NCBI GenBank assembly: GCA_015060695.1
Contig: SUYA01000005.1
Coordinates: 62,001 to 126,000 of the forward strand
Direction: 5' to 3'
Length of the DNA: 64,000 bases
Source of the DNA: Mediterranea massiliensis
GTDB taxonomy: Bacteria > Bacteroidota > Bacteroidia > Bacteroidales > Bacteroidaceae
Part shown: piece by piece, positions 41,164 to 51,297 of the stretch
Layout: each line of letters begins with the position of its first letter
How positions within the stretch are numbered: position 1 is the first letter of the stretch
Translations under genes and position numbers: made by a program
The notes under the pieces: generated by a model
What the model was told of the DNA's origin: nothing
The model's input: the letters and a program-made list of their open reading frames with translations, nothing else
Database searches by the model: none

Positions 41164-42585
41164 ATGGACATATCTATAACAAAGAAAGATGTTATTTGGA
41201 GTTACTTAGCTCAATTCTTTAATATTGCATCTGGTTTTATTACATTACCGCTTATTCTCAGTATGTTATCTACTGAGGAGATTGCAATGAATTATCTCAT
41301 GATGACAGTAGGTACACTTGTGGCATTGATTGACTTTGGGTTTAATCCACAATTCGGGCGTAATGTTACTTATGTTTTTTCTGGAGCTCAAAAACTAAAT
41401 AAAGATGGGTTAATAGGAGTGCAAACGGGTAGTGTTAACTACCATCTTTTAAAAGGATTAATTGATGTCGCAAAGACTACCTATAGACTAATGAGTTTAA
41501 TCGTTCTGGTGCTAATGCTTACATTGGGAACTTGGTACATTTATATAGTAACGGATAGTTTTTCGAATGTAGATAACTCCTTTATAATATGGATATTGTA
41601 TTCTATTTCTACATTTTTTAATATATATTTTTATTATTATTCTTCTCTGCTGACAGGGAGTGGGCAAATTAAGGAATCAAAACAAGCATTGCTGGCAAAT
41701 CGTTTAGGGTATATTATATTGGCATATGTAATGCTACTTATGGGATGGGGACTAATGGGTGTAGTGTTAGCAAATCTAATTTCTCCATTTTTAGGAAGAG
41801 TCTTAAGCCATTATTATTTTTATAGACCGGAATTGCGAGATATAATCAACAATATAAAAGTAACTAAAGAGGAAAAAAAGGAGCTATTTAATGTTATTTG
41901 GTATAATGCAAAGAAATTGGGTATTAACTTTATCGGAGCTTATGCAATCACTAGATTTGCGATGTTTATAGCTGGTCTTTATTTGTCAATGGAAGATATT
42001 GCTTCTTATGGGTTGATGAGTCAACTTGTGAGTATACTAGTAGGTGTTTCTAATGTTTTCTTTTCAGCATTTATTCCATCTATTAATAATTATAAAGTCT
42101 TGGGTGAGGATGATAAGCTTATCCGAAATTTTGCGAGAAGTCAGGCCGTGTTTTTTTCATTATATATCATAGGGTCTCTTGTAATTGTTTTATTAGGGCC
42201 ATATTTTTTGGATTTGATAAAATCTAATGCGGTATTGCCTGCAAAATATATACTTATTCTTTATTTGATAATTACATTATTGGAAAATAACCATGCGAAT
42301 TTTGCGACAGTAATTACAGCTGGTAATAAAGTTCCTTTTGTATCAGCTGCATTGATTTCAGGCGGTTTTATTTGTGTACTTGACTTTCTCGTGCTTCAGT
42401 TCTCTTCTTTAGGAATGTTTGGTATTGTGTTAGTACCAGGACTTGTACAATTGGCTTATAATAACTGGTACTGGCCTAAATGGGTGTTGGATGATTATAA
42501 TATGAATATAAGTGGTTTTGTCCATTGTGGTTATAAGGAAATTGTGGATCTCATTAAGAGACGGAAAGGAGTAATTATATGGTAA
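41164..42585 (+). CDS. Wzx-type polysaccharide repeat-unit flippase
   Basis: 473 residues, with 12 or more membrane segments spread along the whole length and the MATE/Wzx-like start KKDVIWSYLAQFFNIASGFI and TLPLILSMLSTEEI. Other parts: VGTLVALIDFGFNPQFGRNV, and FIGAYAITRFAMFIAGLY. Wzx moves the lipid-linked repeat unit across the inner membrane. It is followed by a 7-base overlap with the glycosyltransferase gene. The gene is very A/T-rich compared with the left part of the locus. Confidence 0.88.
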   Translation: MDISITKKDVIWSYLAQFFNIASGFITLPLILSMLSTEEIAMNYLMMTVGTLVALIDFGFNPQFGRNVTYVFSGAQKLNKDGLIGVQTGSVNYHLLKGLIDVAKTTYRLMSLIVLVLMLTLGTWYIYIVTDSFSNVDNSFIIWILYSISTFFNIYFYYYSSLLTGSGQIKESKQALLANRLGYIILAYVMLLMGWGLMGVVLANLISPFLGRVLSHYYFYRPELRDIINNIKVTKEEKKELFNVIWYNAKKLGINFIGAYAITRFAMFIAGLYLSMEDIASYGLMSQLVSILVGVSNVFFSAFIPSINNYKVLGEDDKLIRNFARSQAVFFSLYIIGSLVIVLLGPYFLDLIKSNAVLPAKYILILYLIITLLENNHANFATVITAGNKVPFVSAALISGGFICVLDFLVLQFSSLGMFGIVLVPGLVQLAYNNWYWPKWVLDDYNMNISGFVHCGYKEIVDLIKRRKGVIIW

Positions 42586-43547
42586 ATTCTGAAACGGATT
42601 TTTTTTCTTATGTGGATAATTTTTCTATCCATGATGAAGTTATTTCTGACTTGATATTTGGAAAATATCAACAAACTAAAATTACGATAGCAATCCCTAC
42701 ATTTAAAAGAGCAGAACTTTTAAAAATAGCACTTGAAAGTGCTATCAATCAGATTTATTATGATGATTATTTAATTTTAGTTGTTGATAATAATCCTGTG
42801 AGAGATGATGAAACAGAGTTGTTAATGGTGCAATATAAAAAACAATCTAATTTACTATATTATAAAAATAGAGAAAATGTAGGAATGACTGGTAATTGGA
42901 ATCGAATGATTCAATTAGCAAAATCAGATTGGATTGTAATGCTTCATGATGATGATTATTTATATCCTAACTATCTTAATGTGTTGTCAAATTATTTAAA
43001 ATATGATACAGATTTGATAAATTCTAAATTATATCGTTTCACTAATAAGCCACAGATTCAGATTCAATCCCATTTAAATTCACATTTTATGTCTTTTAGA
43101 GAATTTTGGAGAGGAAATCCTATTAATATAGCTGGTGTTTGTATGCGTCGTGAAATTGTATTAAAATTAGGTGGATTTAATGATGATTTTTATCCGACTC
43201 AAGATTCTTGTTTTTGGGCATTAATGGCAAAAGAAAAACCTGTACTTTTTATAGATACCATAATATCAGGATATCGAGTTGAAGAAAATACCTCTTTTAA
43301 AGAAATCATTTTGGATGGTTTTATAAATAATGAATATTATTTAACTTCATCAATAATGAAAGATACGCTACCGAAGTTATTAATAGAAATAATTCAGATA
43401 GAGAGGACTTTGCGCTTAGAGAAGTCTATACAGGAAGTCTTTAAGCCTGATTTTAAAAATAAAATATTCTCACCCAATATGATAATCTTATTTCTAAGCC
43501 ATCTAATGGGAAGGATATATGGAAAGTATGTTAAACTGTTTTATTGA
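42579..43547 (+). CDS. Glycosyltransferase family 2
   Basis: 322 residues. Residues about 34-140 show the GT-A pattern: ITIAIPTFKRAELLKIAL, LILVVDNNP, NVGMTGNWNRMIQLAKSDW and the metal-binding MLHDDDYLYP. Later, FREFWRGNPINIAGVCMRRE and GGFNDDFYPTQDSCFWALM agree with family 2 enzymes. It would add one sugar from a nucleotide sugar to the growing repeat unit at the inner face of the membrane. Donor and acceptor unknown. Confidence 0.88.
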   Translation: MVNSETDFFSYVDNFSIHDEVISDLIFGKYQQTKITIAIPTFKRAELLKIALESAINQIYYDDYLILVVDNNPVRDDETELLMVQYKKQSNLLYYKNRENVGMTGNWNRMIQLAKSDWIVMLHDDDYLYPNYLNVLSNYLKYDTDLINSKLYRFTNKPQIQIQSHLNSHFMSFREFWRGNPINIAGVCMRREIVLKLGGFNDDFYPTQDSCFWALMAKEKPVLFIDTIISGYRVEENTSFKEIILDGFINNEYYLTSSIMKDTLPKLLIEIIQIERTLRLEKSIQEVFKPDFKNKIFSPNMIILFLSHLMGRIYGKYVKLFY

Positions 43548-43574
43548 GAAATTAAATAATAGACAATTCTTCTT

Positions 43575-44825
43575 ATGAAAGTTTTATGGTTCGAAGTTAG
43601 TATGCCAGCTTGTTATGAAGATGCAAATCGTGTAGTAACAGGGTGGCAAGATGCTTTGGAAAATCTTGTAAAAACTCAATCTTTGGATGTTGAATTGATA
43701 ATTGCTTTTGAATCATCTGTTTATCATGAAGTAAAGGTTATAGATGGAATTACTTATGTTCCATTGAATGTTAATTTTTCAAGATTCAAATATTGGAATA
43801 CGAATTTTTGGGAGATTAAAACAGAAAAAATTATTCCTAAGGCTGTTGAAATAATAAAAAAAATTAAACCGGATATAATTCATGTTTTTGGTACAGAGTG
43901 GCCTTTTGGGTTAGTAGCAAATTATACAGATATTCCAGTAGTGATTCATATTCAGGGTTCGATGATTCCCTATAACAATGCATTATATCCTCCAGGATAT
44001 AATAAATACACGGCATATAAATCTTTAAAATGGAATTTGATAAAATATGTACGGCATTATTTGGACACAAAACATTCATATTCTCGTGAACGAGTGGAAC
44101 GGAAAATATGGAAATCTGTAAAATATTATATGGGGCGTACAGAATGGGATAAGGCCTTAGCAAATATTATGCATCCGAATTGTGTATATTATCATGTTGA
44201 TGAGGCTTTACGACCAGATTTTATGAATTCATATAGACAATGGGAATTTTGCAAATCATCAAAAGTAAAATTGTTGACCATAGCGCATTCAGGAACATGG
44301 TATTGGAAAGGGATTGATATGTTACTCAAAACAGCTCATATAATAAAAGAAATGGGCATTGATTTTGAATGGAGATTAGCTGGTGGAATCTACGAAACAA
44401 TGAAAAACACAATAGAAAGAGAAGAAAATACAACATTTTTAGAAAATAACGTTCATTTTTTAGGATTAACATCTCCTAATGAATTAAATGAACTTTTGCT
44501 AGATTCTACGATATATGTTCATACTTCTTATGTAGAAAATAGTCCTAATGCAATTTGTGAAGCACAATATTTAGGGGTTCCTATAGTAAGTACTAATGTA
44601 GGAGGTATTTCTTCTTTATGTCGTAATGGAAAAGAAGCAACTCTTGTTCCAGCAAACGATCCTTGGCAAATGGCAAATGCCATAATAGTTCTTAGCCAAA
44701 ATGAGAATTTAATGAATTGCTATTCTACTAATTCGATTACGATTTCTCATAAACGTCATGATTATGGAAATATTGCATCTCAGTTAATGTCATGTTATAG
44801 TGATATTATTTCTTTAAATACTTAA
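43575..44825 (+). CDS. Glycosyltransferase family 4 (GT-B)
   Basis: 416 residues. N-terminal Rossmann domain MKVLWFEVSMPACYEDANRV and KPDIIHVFGTEWPFGLVANY; C-terminal nucleotide-sugar-binding domain with LLTIAHSGTWYWKGIDMLLK, WRLAGGIYE, VHFLGLTSPNELNELL and ENSPNAICEAQYLGVPIV (the E-x7-E motif). Start preceded by a short A/T-rich gap of 27 bases. One of several sugar-adding enzymes for the repeat unit. Confidence 0.88.
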   Translation: MKVLWFEVSMPACYEDANRVVTGWQDALENLVKTQSLDVELIIAFESSVYHEVKVIDGITYVPLNVNFSRFKYWNTNFWEIKTEKIIPKAVEIIKKIKPDIIHVFGTEWPFGLVANYTDIPVVIHIQGSMIPYNNALYPPGYNKYTAYKSLKWNLIKYVRHYLDTKHSYSRERVERKIWKSVKYYMGRTEWDKALANIMHPNCVYYHVDEALRPDFMNSYRQWEFCKSSKVKLLTIAHSGTWYWKGIDMLLKTAHIIKEMGIDFEWRLAGGIYETMKNTIEREENTTFLENNVHFLGLTSPNELNELLLDSTIYVHTSYVENSPNAICEAQYLGVPIVSTNVGGISSLCRNGKEATLVPANDPWQMANAIIVLSQNENLMNCYSTNSITISHKRHDYGNIASQLMSCYSDIISLNT

Positions 44826-44831
44826 TTTATA

Positions 44832-45929
44832 ATGGATAAAAAGAAACGGTTAATAGCTATCCATTTACCTCAATTTCATCCGTTTAAAGAAAATGATGAA
44901 TGGTGGGGTAAGGGTTTTACAGAATGGACCAATGTAGCAAAAGCACGTCCAAGATTCAGAGGACATTATCAACCACATATTCCTGCAGATTTAGGTTTTT
45001 ATGATTTAAGACTTCCTGAAGTTCGGGAAGAACAAGCTAAATTGGCAAAGGAATATGGAATATATGGTTTTTGTTATTATCATTATTGGTTTGATGGAAA
45101 GGTTTTAATGGAGAAACCATTAAAAGAGATATTGGAACGAAAGCATCCTAATTTCCCTTTTATGATATGTTGGGCAAATGAAAATTGGACACGAGCATGG
45201 GATGGAAGTGAAAAGGAAATTTTAATATCACAAAATTATTCAGATGATGATGCCAGAAATCACATTAAGTATTTGATTCCATATTTGAAAGACTCTCGTT
45301 ACATTAAAGTTTATGGAAAACCTATTATTTGTATTTATAGGACATCTATAATTCCTAATATAGAGTCTATGTTGAGTATTTGGCGTGATGAAGCAATTAA
45401 AGAGGGTATTGAATTATATATTGTAAGATTTGAATCTTGTAATGATTTTGGTGAGTCATTTTTGATAGATAATTTAGATGCTGCTGTAGAGTTTCAACCA
45501 CATAACACTAAAGATTTCTTAAAGCAAAATAATAATTTTAGGAGAGTGATTAATGCTATAACCCGTAGATGTTTTAAATGTAATTTATTTCCAAATGTAA
45601 TAGATTATCACAAATATGTTGAATATCAAAAGGAATTACCCACTCCAACATACAAAATATATCCATCTGTAACTCCAAGATGGGATAATAGTCCGCGAAG
45701 GAAAAATAATTATTTTGCATTTGTTAATTCTAAACCGGAATATTATGGGAAGTGGTTGAGAAATGTTCTTTCAAAATTTGTGCCGTATTCAGATGAGGAA
45801 AACTTTGTTTTTATAAATGCATGGAATGAATGGGCAGAAGGAAATCATTTAGAACCAGATTTAAAATATGGTAAACAATATCTTCAAGAAACAAAATATG
45901 CAATAGAGCACTATGTCAATGAAAAATAA
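44832..45929 (+). CDS. WbsX-type (GH99-like domain) glycosyltransferase-associated protein
   Basis: 365 residues. The family start is present: AIHLPQFHPFKENDEWWGKG, FTEWTNVAKARPRFRGHYQP, PADLGFYDLRLPEVREEQA, GIYGFCYYHYWFDGKVLMEK, ICWANENWTRAWDGS, and at the end FVFINAWNEWAEGNHLEPD. These proteins (Pfam Glyco_transf_WbsX) are common in O-antigen and capsule loci; their reaction is not firmly established. Six bases after the previous gene, overlapping the next. Confidence 0.9.
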   Translation: MDKKKRLIAIHLPQFHPFKENDEWWGKGFTEWTNVAKARPRFRGHYQPHIPADLGFYDLRLPEVREEQAKLAKEYGIYGFCYYHYWFDGKVLMEKPLKEILERKHPNFPFMICWANENWTRAWDGSEKEILISQNYSDDDARNHIKYLIPYLKDSRYIKVYGKPIICIYRTSIIPNIESMLSIWRDEAIKEGIELYIVRFESCNDFGESFLIDNLDAAVEFQPHNTKDFLKQNNNFRRVINAITRRCFKCNLFPNVIDYHKYVEYQKELPTPTYKIYPSVTPRWDNSPRRKNNYFAFVNSKPEYYGKWLRNVLSKFVPYSDEENFVFINAWNEWAEGNHLEPDLKYGKQYLQETKYAIEHYVNEK

Positions 45930-46848
45930 TGTTTTACTTATTGCTCCTAATTTTTTTGATTATCATACTATTATTATTGAAAATCTTAAGAAGGAAGGAT
46001 ACAATGTAGATTATTTTGAAGAACTGCCTTCATTAATATATCGTTGGGTGTATAAACAAAAGGCATACGATAAATGGTATGAAAGAATTGAAAATAAGAT
46101 TTCTAAGTTATATGATGTAGTCTTTGTTATCAAAGGAGATAAAATACCATTGTTTTTTTTACAATATTTAAGAGAAAAACAAAAAAAAGCTTTTTTTATA
46201 AATTATTTATGGGATGATATAGTCCGTTTTCCTGGATTTTTGGAAAGATTAAATTTTTTTGATAGAGTAATAACCTATTCTAGGTTGGATGCAATAAAAT
46301 ATAATTTATTTTTTTATCCAATATTTTTTTCATGTCCAAAAAAGGTTGATAAAAAAATATATGATATTACTTTTATTGGTTCATGGCATTCGAATCGATT
46401 GGAATATATGAATGAGATTAAAAGAATTAACCCTCATTTAAACATATACTCTTATTTGTTTTGCTCGCCAAGAAAGTTGTTGAGTTTTAGAGGATTATGG
46501 GCTGTTTTAACAAAAAAAGCTTTTCTGTTAAAACTGAGCTATAATGATACTATGGAAATATCAGCATCTTCTTATGCAATATTAGATTTGCCAATAAAGA
46601 ATCAATTTTCTCCGACAACAAGAGTTGTTGAAGCTATTTCAACTAAAACGAAAATATTAACAACTTGTGAGGATATAGTTAATTATGATTTTTATCATCC
46701 AGACAATATAATGGTTATTACAGAATCAGAAATGTCTATTGATGAAGAGTGGTTAAAACGACCTTTTCAAGAATTAGAAAAAGAAATCGTTGACAAATAT
46801 TCGATATCATCATGGATTAAAAATGTAGTTTTAAAAACAAACGGTTAA
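45913..46848 (+). CDS. Glycosyltransferase-like protein (CgeB/GT-B type)
   Basis: 311 residues; starts ATG TCA ATG, so 45919 is an equal candidate; overlaps the previous gene by 17 bases. Sequence features: NVLLIAPNFFDYHTIIIENL at the start, YDVVFVIKGDKIPLFFLQYL, AFFINYLWDDIVRFPGFLER, ITYSRLDAIKYNLFF, YDITFIGSWHSNRLEYMNEI, and near the end FSPTTRVVEAISTKTKILTT with a CgeB-like layout. I take it for a GT-B sugar transferase of the capsule, with no known donor. Confidence 0.7.
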   Translation: MSMKNNVLLIAPNFFDYHTIIIENLKKEGYNVDYFEELPSLIYRWVYKQKAYDKWYERIENKISKLYDVVFVIKGDKIPLFFLQYLREKQKKAFFINYLWDDIVRFPGFLERLNFFDRVITYSRLDAIKYNLFFYPIFFSCPKKVDKKIYDITFIGSWHSNRLEYMNEIKRINPHLNIYSYLFCSPRKLLSFRGLWAVLTKKAFLLKLSYNDTMEISASSYAILDLPIKNQFSPTTRVVEAISTKTKILTTCEDIVNYDFYHPDNIMVITESEMSIDEEWLKRPFQELEKEIVDKYSISSWIKNVVLKTNG

Positions 46849-46855
46849 AAAACGA

Positions 46856-48019
46856 ATGGTTTACTTTATTATACTTTCGATAACTTTATTATTTATAGTA
46901 GAGTATGATATTAATAAACATAATAAGAACAAACAATTAGCTTTTTTGTTCTTATTTATATACTCATATTTTATCGCTGCATTTAGATATCGAGTTGGCT
47001 TAGATACATTGAATTATATGTATTCATATGATAAACTTCCTTCTTTAGGAAATTTATCAATGATAGATTTTGAATCATTCAGATATTCTCCTTTATATAT
47101 TATTTTTTGTGCTATTTGTAAAAGTATAAGTGATTCATTCGTTGTATTTCAACTTTTTCATTCATTAGTGATAAATTTGATAATATTCAGATTCATTTAC
47201 AAGTATTCTAATTATAGATTTTGTGCTGTATTCTTTTATTTTTTATTATCATACATTAATTATAATTTTGTAGTGTTGAGAGAAGCTTTAGCAATTGCAA
47301 CATTTCTTTTTTCATATGATTATTATCGAAATGGTAGTTGGTTAAAGTACTATGTTTGCGCTTTTGTTGCTTTCGGTTTTCATACTTCTGGGATTTTTGT
47401 TTTTTTTCTGCCGTTATTAAAAAAACTAAAATTTAATCCATCCTATTTCATCCTACTCTCTTTTTGCTTTATACTGTTTAATATTTTTTCGAATAATCTA
47501 TTATTTTTATTTCAAATATTTTTAATTACAGAAAACATAGAAGAACAGGCAACTTCATATTTGGAGTTATTTAATTTGAATTGGACTATTCGTTTATATA
47601 ATGTGTGTATATATGCGATATTCCCATTATTCTTTATATTACTTCGAAAACAAAATAACGGAAATAATAAATATTATGAAAATATGCTATGTGTATATGT
47701 ATTAATCGGTATGTTAATTTGGTTTGTACCAATATTTTATCGTTTTACGAATTATATAACCATGTTTTATGTTTTATTATTATCTGATGTTTTTTTTGAT
47801 ATTGCAAAATTACGTTTTTTTTCTCGCACTCGAAAATTTGCAGTAATTGGTATATTTTCAATTTTTTATATTTCAATGTCATTCTTATCTTTTTTTACAT
47901 CATATGAAGGTGTTGAAGATGGGAAAGCATATCGTGATTTTTATCCTTATCATTCCATATTTAATCCTGTTAAAGATCCTATCAGAGAAAAAATTTGGAT
48001 GGTACATTTCAATAAATAG
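46856..48019 (+). CDS. EpsG-family oligosaccharide polymerase (Wzy)
   Basis: 387 residues with about ten to twelve membrane segments. The EpsG pattern is FRYRVGLDTLNYMYSYDKL near residue 43, then SPLYIIFCAICKSISDSF, YINYNFVVLREALAIATFLF (the 'R-x-x-x-A' motif) and FGFHTSGIFVFFLPLL (the conserved His). Wzy joins repeat units at the outer face of the inner membrane. The only polymerase candidate in the locus. Confidence 0.87.
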   Translation: MVYFIILSITLLFIVEYDINKHNKNKQLAFLFLFIYSYFIAAFRYRVGLDTLNYMYSYDKLPSLGNLSMIDFESFRYSPLYIIFCAICKSISDSFVVFQLFHSLVINLIIFRFIYKYSNYRFCAVFFYFLLSYINYNFVVLREALAIATFLFSYDYYRNGSWLKYYVCAFVAFGFHTSGIFVFFLPLLKKLKFNPSYFILLSFCFILFNIFSNNLLFLFQIFLITENIEEQATSYLELFNLNWTIRLYNVCIYAIFPLFFILLRKQNNGNNKYYENMLCVYVLIGMLIWFVPIFYRFTNYITMFYVLLLSDVFFDIAKLRFFSRTRKFAVIGIFSIFYISMSFLSFFTSYEGVEDGKAYRDFYPYHSIFNPVKDPIREKIWMVHFNK

Positions 48020-48037
48020 TTTGATGTTTTTACAGTT

Positions 48038-49198
48038 ATGAAAGTTCTTATAATTACGGATAACTATTCTTTAGAGAAAGTTGGAGGAAAATACTATCAT
48101 CGTGCTTTAGATTATCATATAAAAGCATATAGTTATTTAGGAGAAATACGTTTATGTTTACCTCTTAAACATACAATTAGTATAAAAAGAGAAATTAATT
48201 TGAATAATATTAATGTAAGTGAAATTCAAAAGGAAAATACGATTATAAAACGTTTTATATTTAATAAAAATCGGCATATAATAAAGCATGAAGTTAAAAA
48301 TTCTGATATTATAATAGGTTTTTCTCCTTCTTCTGTTTGTGATAGAGCAATTAAATATGCTAAAAAATATGATAAAACATTTGTGTCAGTTGTAATTTCA
48401 TGTGTATGGGATGGACTATGGAATCATAGTTTAAGAGGGAAAATACTAGCCCCTTATTCATTTCTTAAGACAAGAAATACAATTTTAAAATCTGATTATG
48501 CGATATATGTAACAGATAAATTCTTACAGCAAAGATACCCATGTAATGGAGTGAGTATTGGAGTTTCGGATGTTATTATTCCTTCATTAGATATTAAAAT
48601 ATTAAATGATAGATTAGATTATTATGACTCTAAATTAAATTTCAAGAATTTAAGAATTGCTACGGTTGCGGCTGTGGATGTGCGCTATAAGGGTCAGGAG
48701 GATGTGATTAAAGCTATGAAAATCTTGGCAGAACAAGGATATAATATTCAATATGTACTTATAGGTGGTGGAGATACATCGTATTTGAGGAATGTTGCGA
48801 AAAAATATGGTATGATCAATAATTTGCAGTTTGTGGGAGCTATACCTCATGAAAAGATATTTGATATGTTAAAAGATATAGATATTTATATTCAGCCGAG
48901 TAAACAAGAAGGTCTTCCAAGATCTGTTGTTGAGGCTATGAGTCAAGCTCTTCCTATTCTATGTGCAAATACTGGAGGTATGCCAGAACTTGTTGATGCT
49001 ACTTGTATTTTTAATAGGGGGAATATTCTAGATATTGTAAAACATATACAGAAATTTGCTTCTAAAGATAGGTTGAAAGTGGAATCTGTAAAGAACTTTG
49101 AAAATTCGAAACGCTTTCAAGAGAATGTATTAAGAAAAAAAAGAAATGATTTTTTACTGCAAATATTACGAGATTATATGGCTAAAAATCAAAAATAA
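48038..49198 (+). CDS. Glycosyltransferase family 4
   Basis: 386 residues. N-terminal part with MKVLIITDNYSLEKVGGKYY and NSDIIIGFSPSSVCDRAIKY; C-terminal GT-B domain with LRIATVAAVDVRYKGQEDVI, YVLIGGGDTSYLRNVAKKYG, LQFVGAIPHEKIFDMLKDID, and EGLPRSVVEAMSQALPI, the donor-binding E-x7-E motif. Predicted to add a sugar in capsule repeat-unit assembly. Confidence 0.88.
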   Translation: MKVLIITDNYSLEKVGGKYYHRALDYHIKAYSYLGEIRLCLPLKHTISIKREINLNNINVSEIQKENTIIKRFIFNKNRHIIKHEVKNSDIIIGFSPSSVCDRAIKYAKKYDKTFVSVVISCVWDGLWNHSLRGKILAPYSFLKTRNTILKSDYAIYVTDKFLQQRYPCNGVSIGVSDVIIPSLDIKILNDRLDYYDSKLNFKNLRIATVAAVDVRYKGQEDVIKAMKILAEQGYNIQYVLIGGGDTSYLRNVAKKYGMINNLQFVGAIPHEKIFDMLKDIDIYIQPSKQEGLPRSVVEAMSQALPILCANTGGMPELVDATCIFNRGNILDIVKHIQKFASKDRLKVESVKNFENSKRFQENVLRKKRNDFLLQILRDYMAKNQK

Positions 49199-49209
49199 GT
49201 TTTTCTATT

Positions 49210-50124
49210 ATGGATTATAAAAAAATTTTAAAAAGTCAGAAAATTAGATTCTTGATACTTGATATATTAAGTTTTCTTCCAGATAAAATAATGATAGCAT
49301 TACAATATTATGTGAAAATGGGTAAAATATGTAATTTTAAAAATCCTCAAACCTGGACAGAAAAATTACAGTTATATAAGATGTATTATCGTAATCCTAT
49401 TTTAGGTAAGTGTGTAGATAAATATGAGGTACGTTCTTATGTAAAAAGTAAAGGATTATCTGATATATTAGTTCATTTATATGGTGTTTATAATAGCTTT
49501 TCAGATATTACATTTGAATGCTTACCTAATAATTTTGTCCTAAAAACAACAGATGGGGGTGGTGGCTTGAATATTATATTAGTACATGACAAAAGCTTAA
49601 TGGATATTAAAAATGTAAGTGCTAAATTTACAAAGTGGATTGGTAATTTTAAAAAAAATAAAATACCAGCTGGGCGTGAGTGGGCATATACTGGTATTGA
49701 ACAATCCCGTATTATAGTAGAAGAACTTTTAATTAATAAAGATAATCCTCAAGCAGGTATTGAGGATTTTAAAATTCTATGCTTTCATGGTGAGCCTAAA
49801 TATATAATAGTGGATAAAGACCGATATGTTGAACATAAACGGAATATTTATGATATCAATTGGAATCGTATTAATGTAACGACAGATCATCAACAATTTG
49901 AAACACCATACCCTGTTCCCAAAAACATAGAAGGTATGTTGCGAGTAGCTAAAATTTTATCAGAGGATTTTCCTTTTGTACGAGTTGATTTATATAATGT
50001 AGAAGGTAAAATCTATTTTGGAGAACTTACATTCTATCCGTGGACTGGTTATGTGAAATTTGAGCCAGAATCGTTTGATAGAGAATTAGGACATCTATTT
50101 GATATATCATCTTTTATACCTTGA
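49210..50124 (+). CDS. ATP-grasp fold protein (TupA-like) of polysaccharide synthesis
   Basis: 304 residues. NPQTWTEKLQLYKMYYRNPI and VDKYEVRSYVKSKG at the start, NFVLKTTDGGGGLNIILVHD (ATP-grasp Lys and glycine loop), IVEELLI, DFKILCFHGEPKYIIVDKDR and FVRVDLYNVEGKIYFGELTF near the end (the metal-binding Asp/Glu residues). This matches the TupA-like ATP-grasp family, found in capsule and teichuronopeptide loci. It may add an amino acid or similar group by an amide bond; the substrate is unknown. Confidence 0.85.
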   Translation: MDYKKILKSQKIRFLILDILSFLPDKIMIALQYYVKMGKICNFKNPQTWTEKLQLYKMYYRNPILGKCVDKYEVRSYVKSKGLSDILVHLYGVYNSFSDITFECLPNNFVLKTTDGGGGLNIILVHDKSLMDIKNVSAKFTKWIGNFKKNKIPAGREWAYTGIEQSRIIVEELLINKDNPQAGIEDFKILCFHGEPKYIIVDKDRYVEHKRNIYDINWNRINVTTDHQQFETPYPVPKNIEGMLRVAKILSEDFPFVRVDLYNVEGKIYFGELTFYPWTGYVKFEPESFDRELGHLFDISSFIP

Positions 50125-50134
50125 TAATAATCAA

Positions 50135-51247
50135 ATGAATAAAAAAATCTTAGTGTTTTCAAATAGTTTATTAGGACTTTATTCTTTTCGCAAAGAAGTC
50201 TTTCAAGCATATCGTAAACTAGGATATGAAGTGTATATTTCATCTCCTATAGATAATGATAAAAAGAAAGTTGTTTGGTTTGAAGAAGTTGGCTGCAAGA
50301 TTATCGATACACCTTTTAATCGTCAAGGAACAAATCCTATTGAAGACTTTCGCTTGATGTTGACTTATTGGAAATTAATAAAAAAAATGGCCCCTAATAT
50401 CGTATTGAGTTATACAATAAAGCCTAATTTATATGGTGGTATGGCTTGTGCTCTTTGCGGAGTTCCTCAATTAGCTAATATTACAGGTCTTGGTGCAGCT
50501 GTGGAGTATCCTGGTATATTGCAGAAATTTACAATAATCCTTTATAAACTTTGTATGCGAAAGGCGGATCTGGTTTTCTTCCAAAATGAAGCAAACTTAC
50601 AGTTTTGCTTGAAGCATAAAATGATTAGAGGACGCACAAGACTTATACCTGGTTCGGGCGTGAACTTGGAATATCACTTATTGAAACCTTATCCAATTCC
50701 AGATGAACCAATTCGCTTCCTTTTTATCAGTCGTATTCGTAAAGAAAAGGGTATAGAGGAATATTTAGCAGCAGCAGAGAATATCCGTAGGGAATATCTG
50801 AATACAGAGTTTCACATTATTGGTAAATGTGAAGGTGATTATGAAGGTCGTTTACGTAAGTTAACAAATGATGGTATAGTGCAGTATCATGGTTTGCAAA
50901 GTGATGTACGTCCATTCATAGAGAGGGCAAGCTGCATTATCCATCCTTCATATTATCCTGAGGGAATGAGTAATGTTTTGTTAGAGGCTTGTGCTGCTGG
51001 CCGTCCTGTTATTACTACTAATCGTCCAGGGTGTGGTGAAATAGTAGAAAATGGGAAAACAGGTTTTATTGTAAAACAGCAAGATAAAGAAGATGTTATA
51101 AAAACAGTTCGTATGTTCCTCAATATGAGTTACGAAGCACGCTTGACAATGGGGCTTGAGGCAAGGAAAAAAGTTGAAAGAGAGTTTGATCGCAATATAG
51201 TAGTTAATGCTTATATTGAAGAAACTAAATCATTATTAGGCGATTAA
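50135..51247 (+). CDS. Glycosyltransferase family 4, early-step type
   Basis: 370 residues from ATG 50135. FSNSLLGLYSFRKEVFQAYR at the start and LSYTIKPNLYGGMACALCGV, NITGLGAAVEYPG match the branch that includes PglA/WbnH-like enzymes, which add the second sugar to an undecaprenyl-linked acetamido sugar. The donor-binding side has FLFISRIRKEKGIEEYLAAA, HIIGKCEGDYEGRLRK and EGMSNVLLEACAAGRPVIT. The next genes (acetyltransferase, initiating transferase, aminotransferase) make and attach the first sugar, which fits this role. Confidence 0.88.
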   Translation: MNKKILVFSNSLLGLYSFRKEVFQAYRKLGYEVYISSPIDNDKKKVVWFEEVGCKIIDTPFNRQGTNPIEDFRLMLTYWKLIKKMAPNIVLSYTIKPNLYGGMACALCGVPQLANITGLGAAVEYPGILQKFTIILYKLCMRKADLVFFQNEANLQFCLKHKMIRGRTRLIPGSGVNLEYHLLKPYPIPDEPIRFLFISRIRKEKGIEEYLAAAENIRREYLNTEFHIIGKCEGDYEGRLRKLTNDGIVQYHGLQSDVRPFIERASCIIHPSYYPEGMSNVLLEACAAGRPVITTNRPGCGEIVENGKTGFIVKQQDKEDVIKTVRMFLNMSYEARLTMGLEARKKVEREFDRNIVVNAYIEETKSLLGD

Positions 51248-51297
51248 TGGCTAAGTGTACGTTTTATACTGAGAAAGAAATACAAAGTTATTAGCAG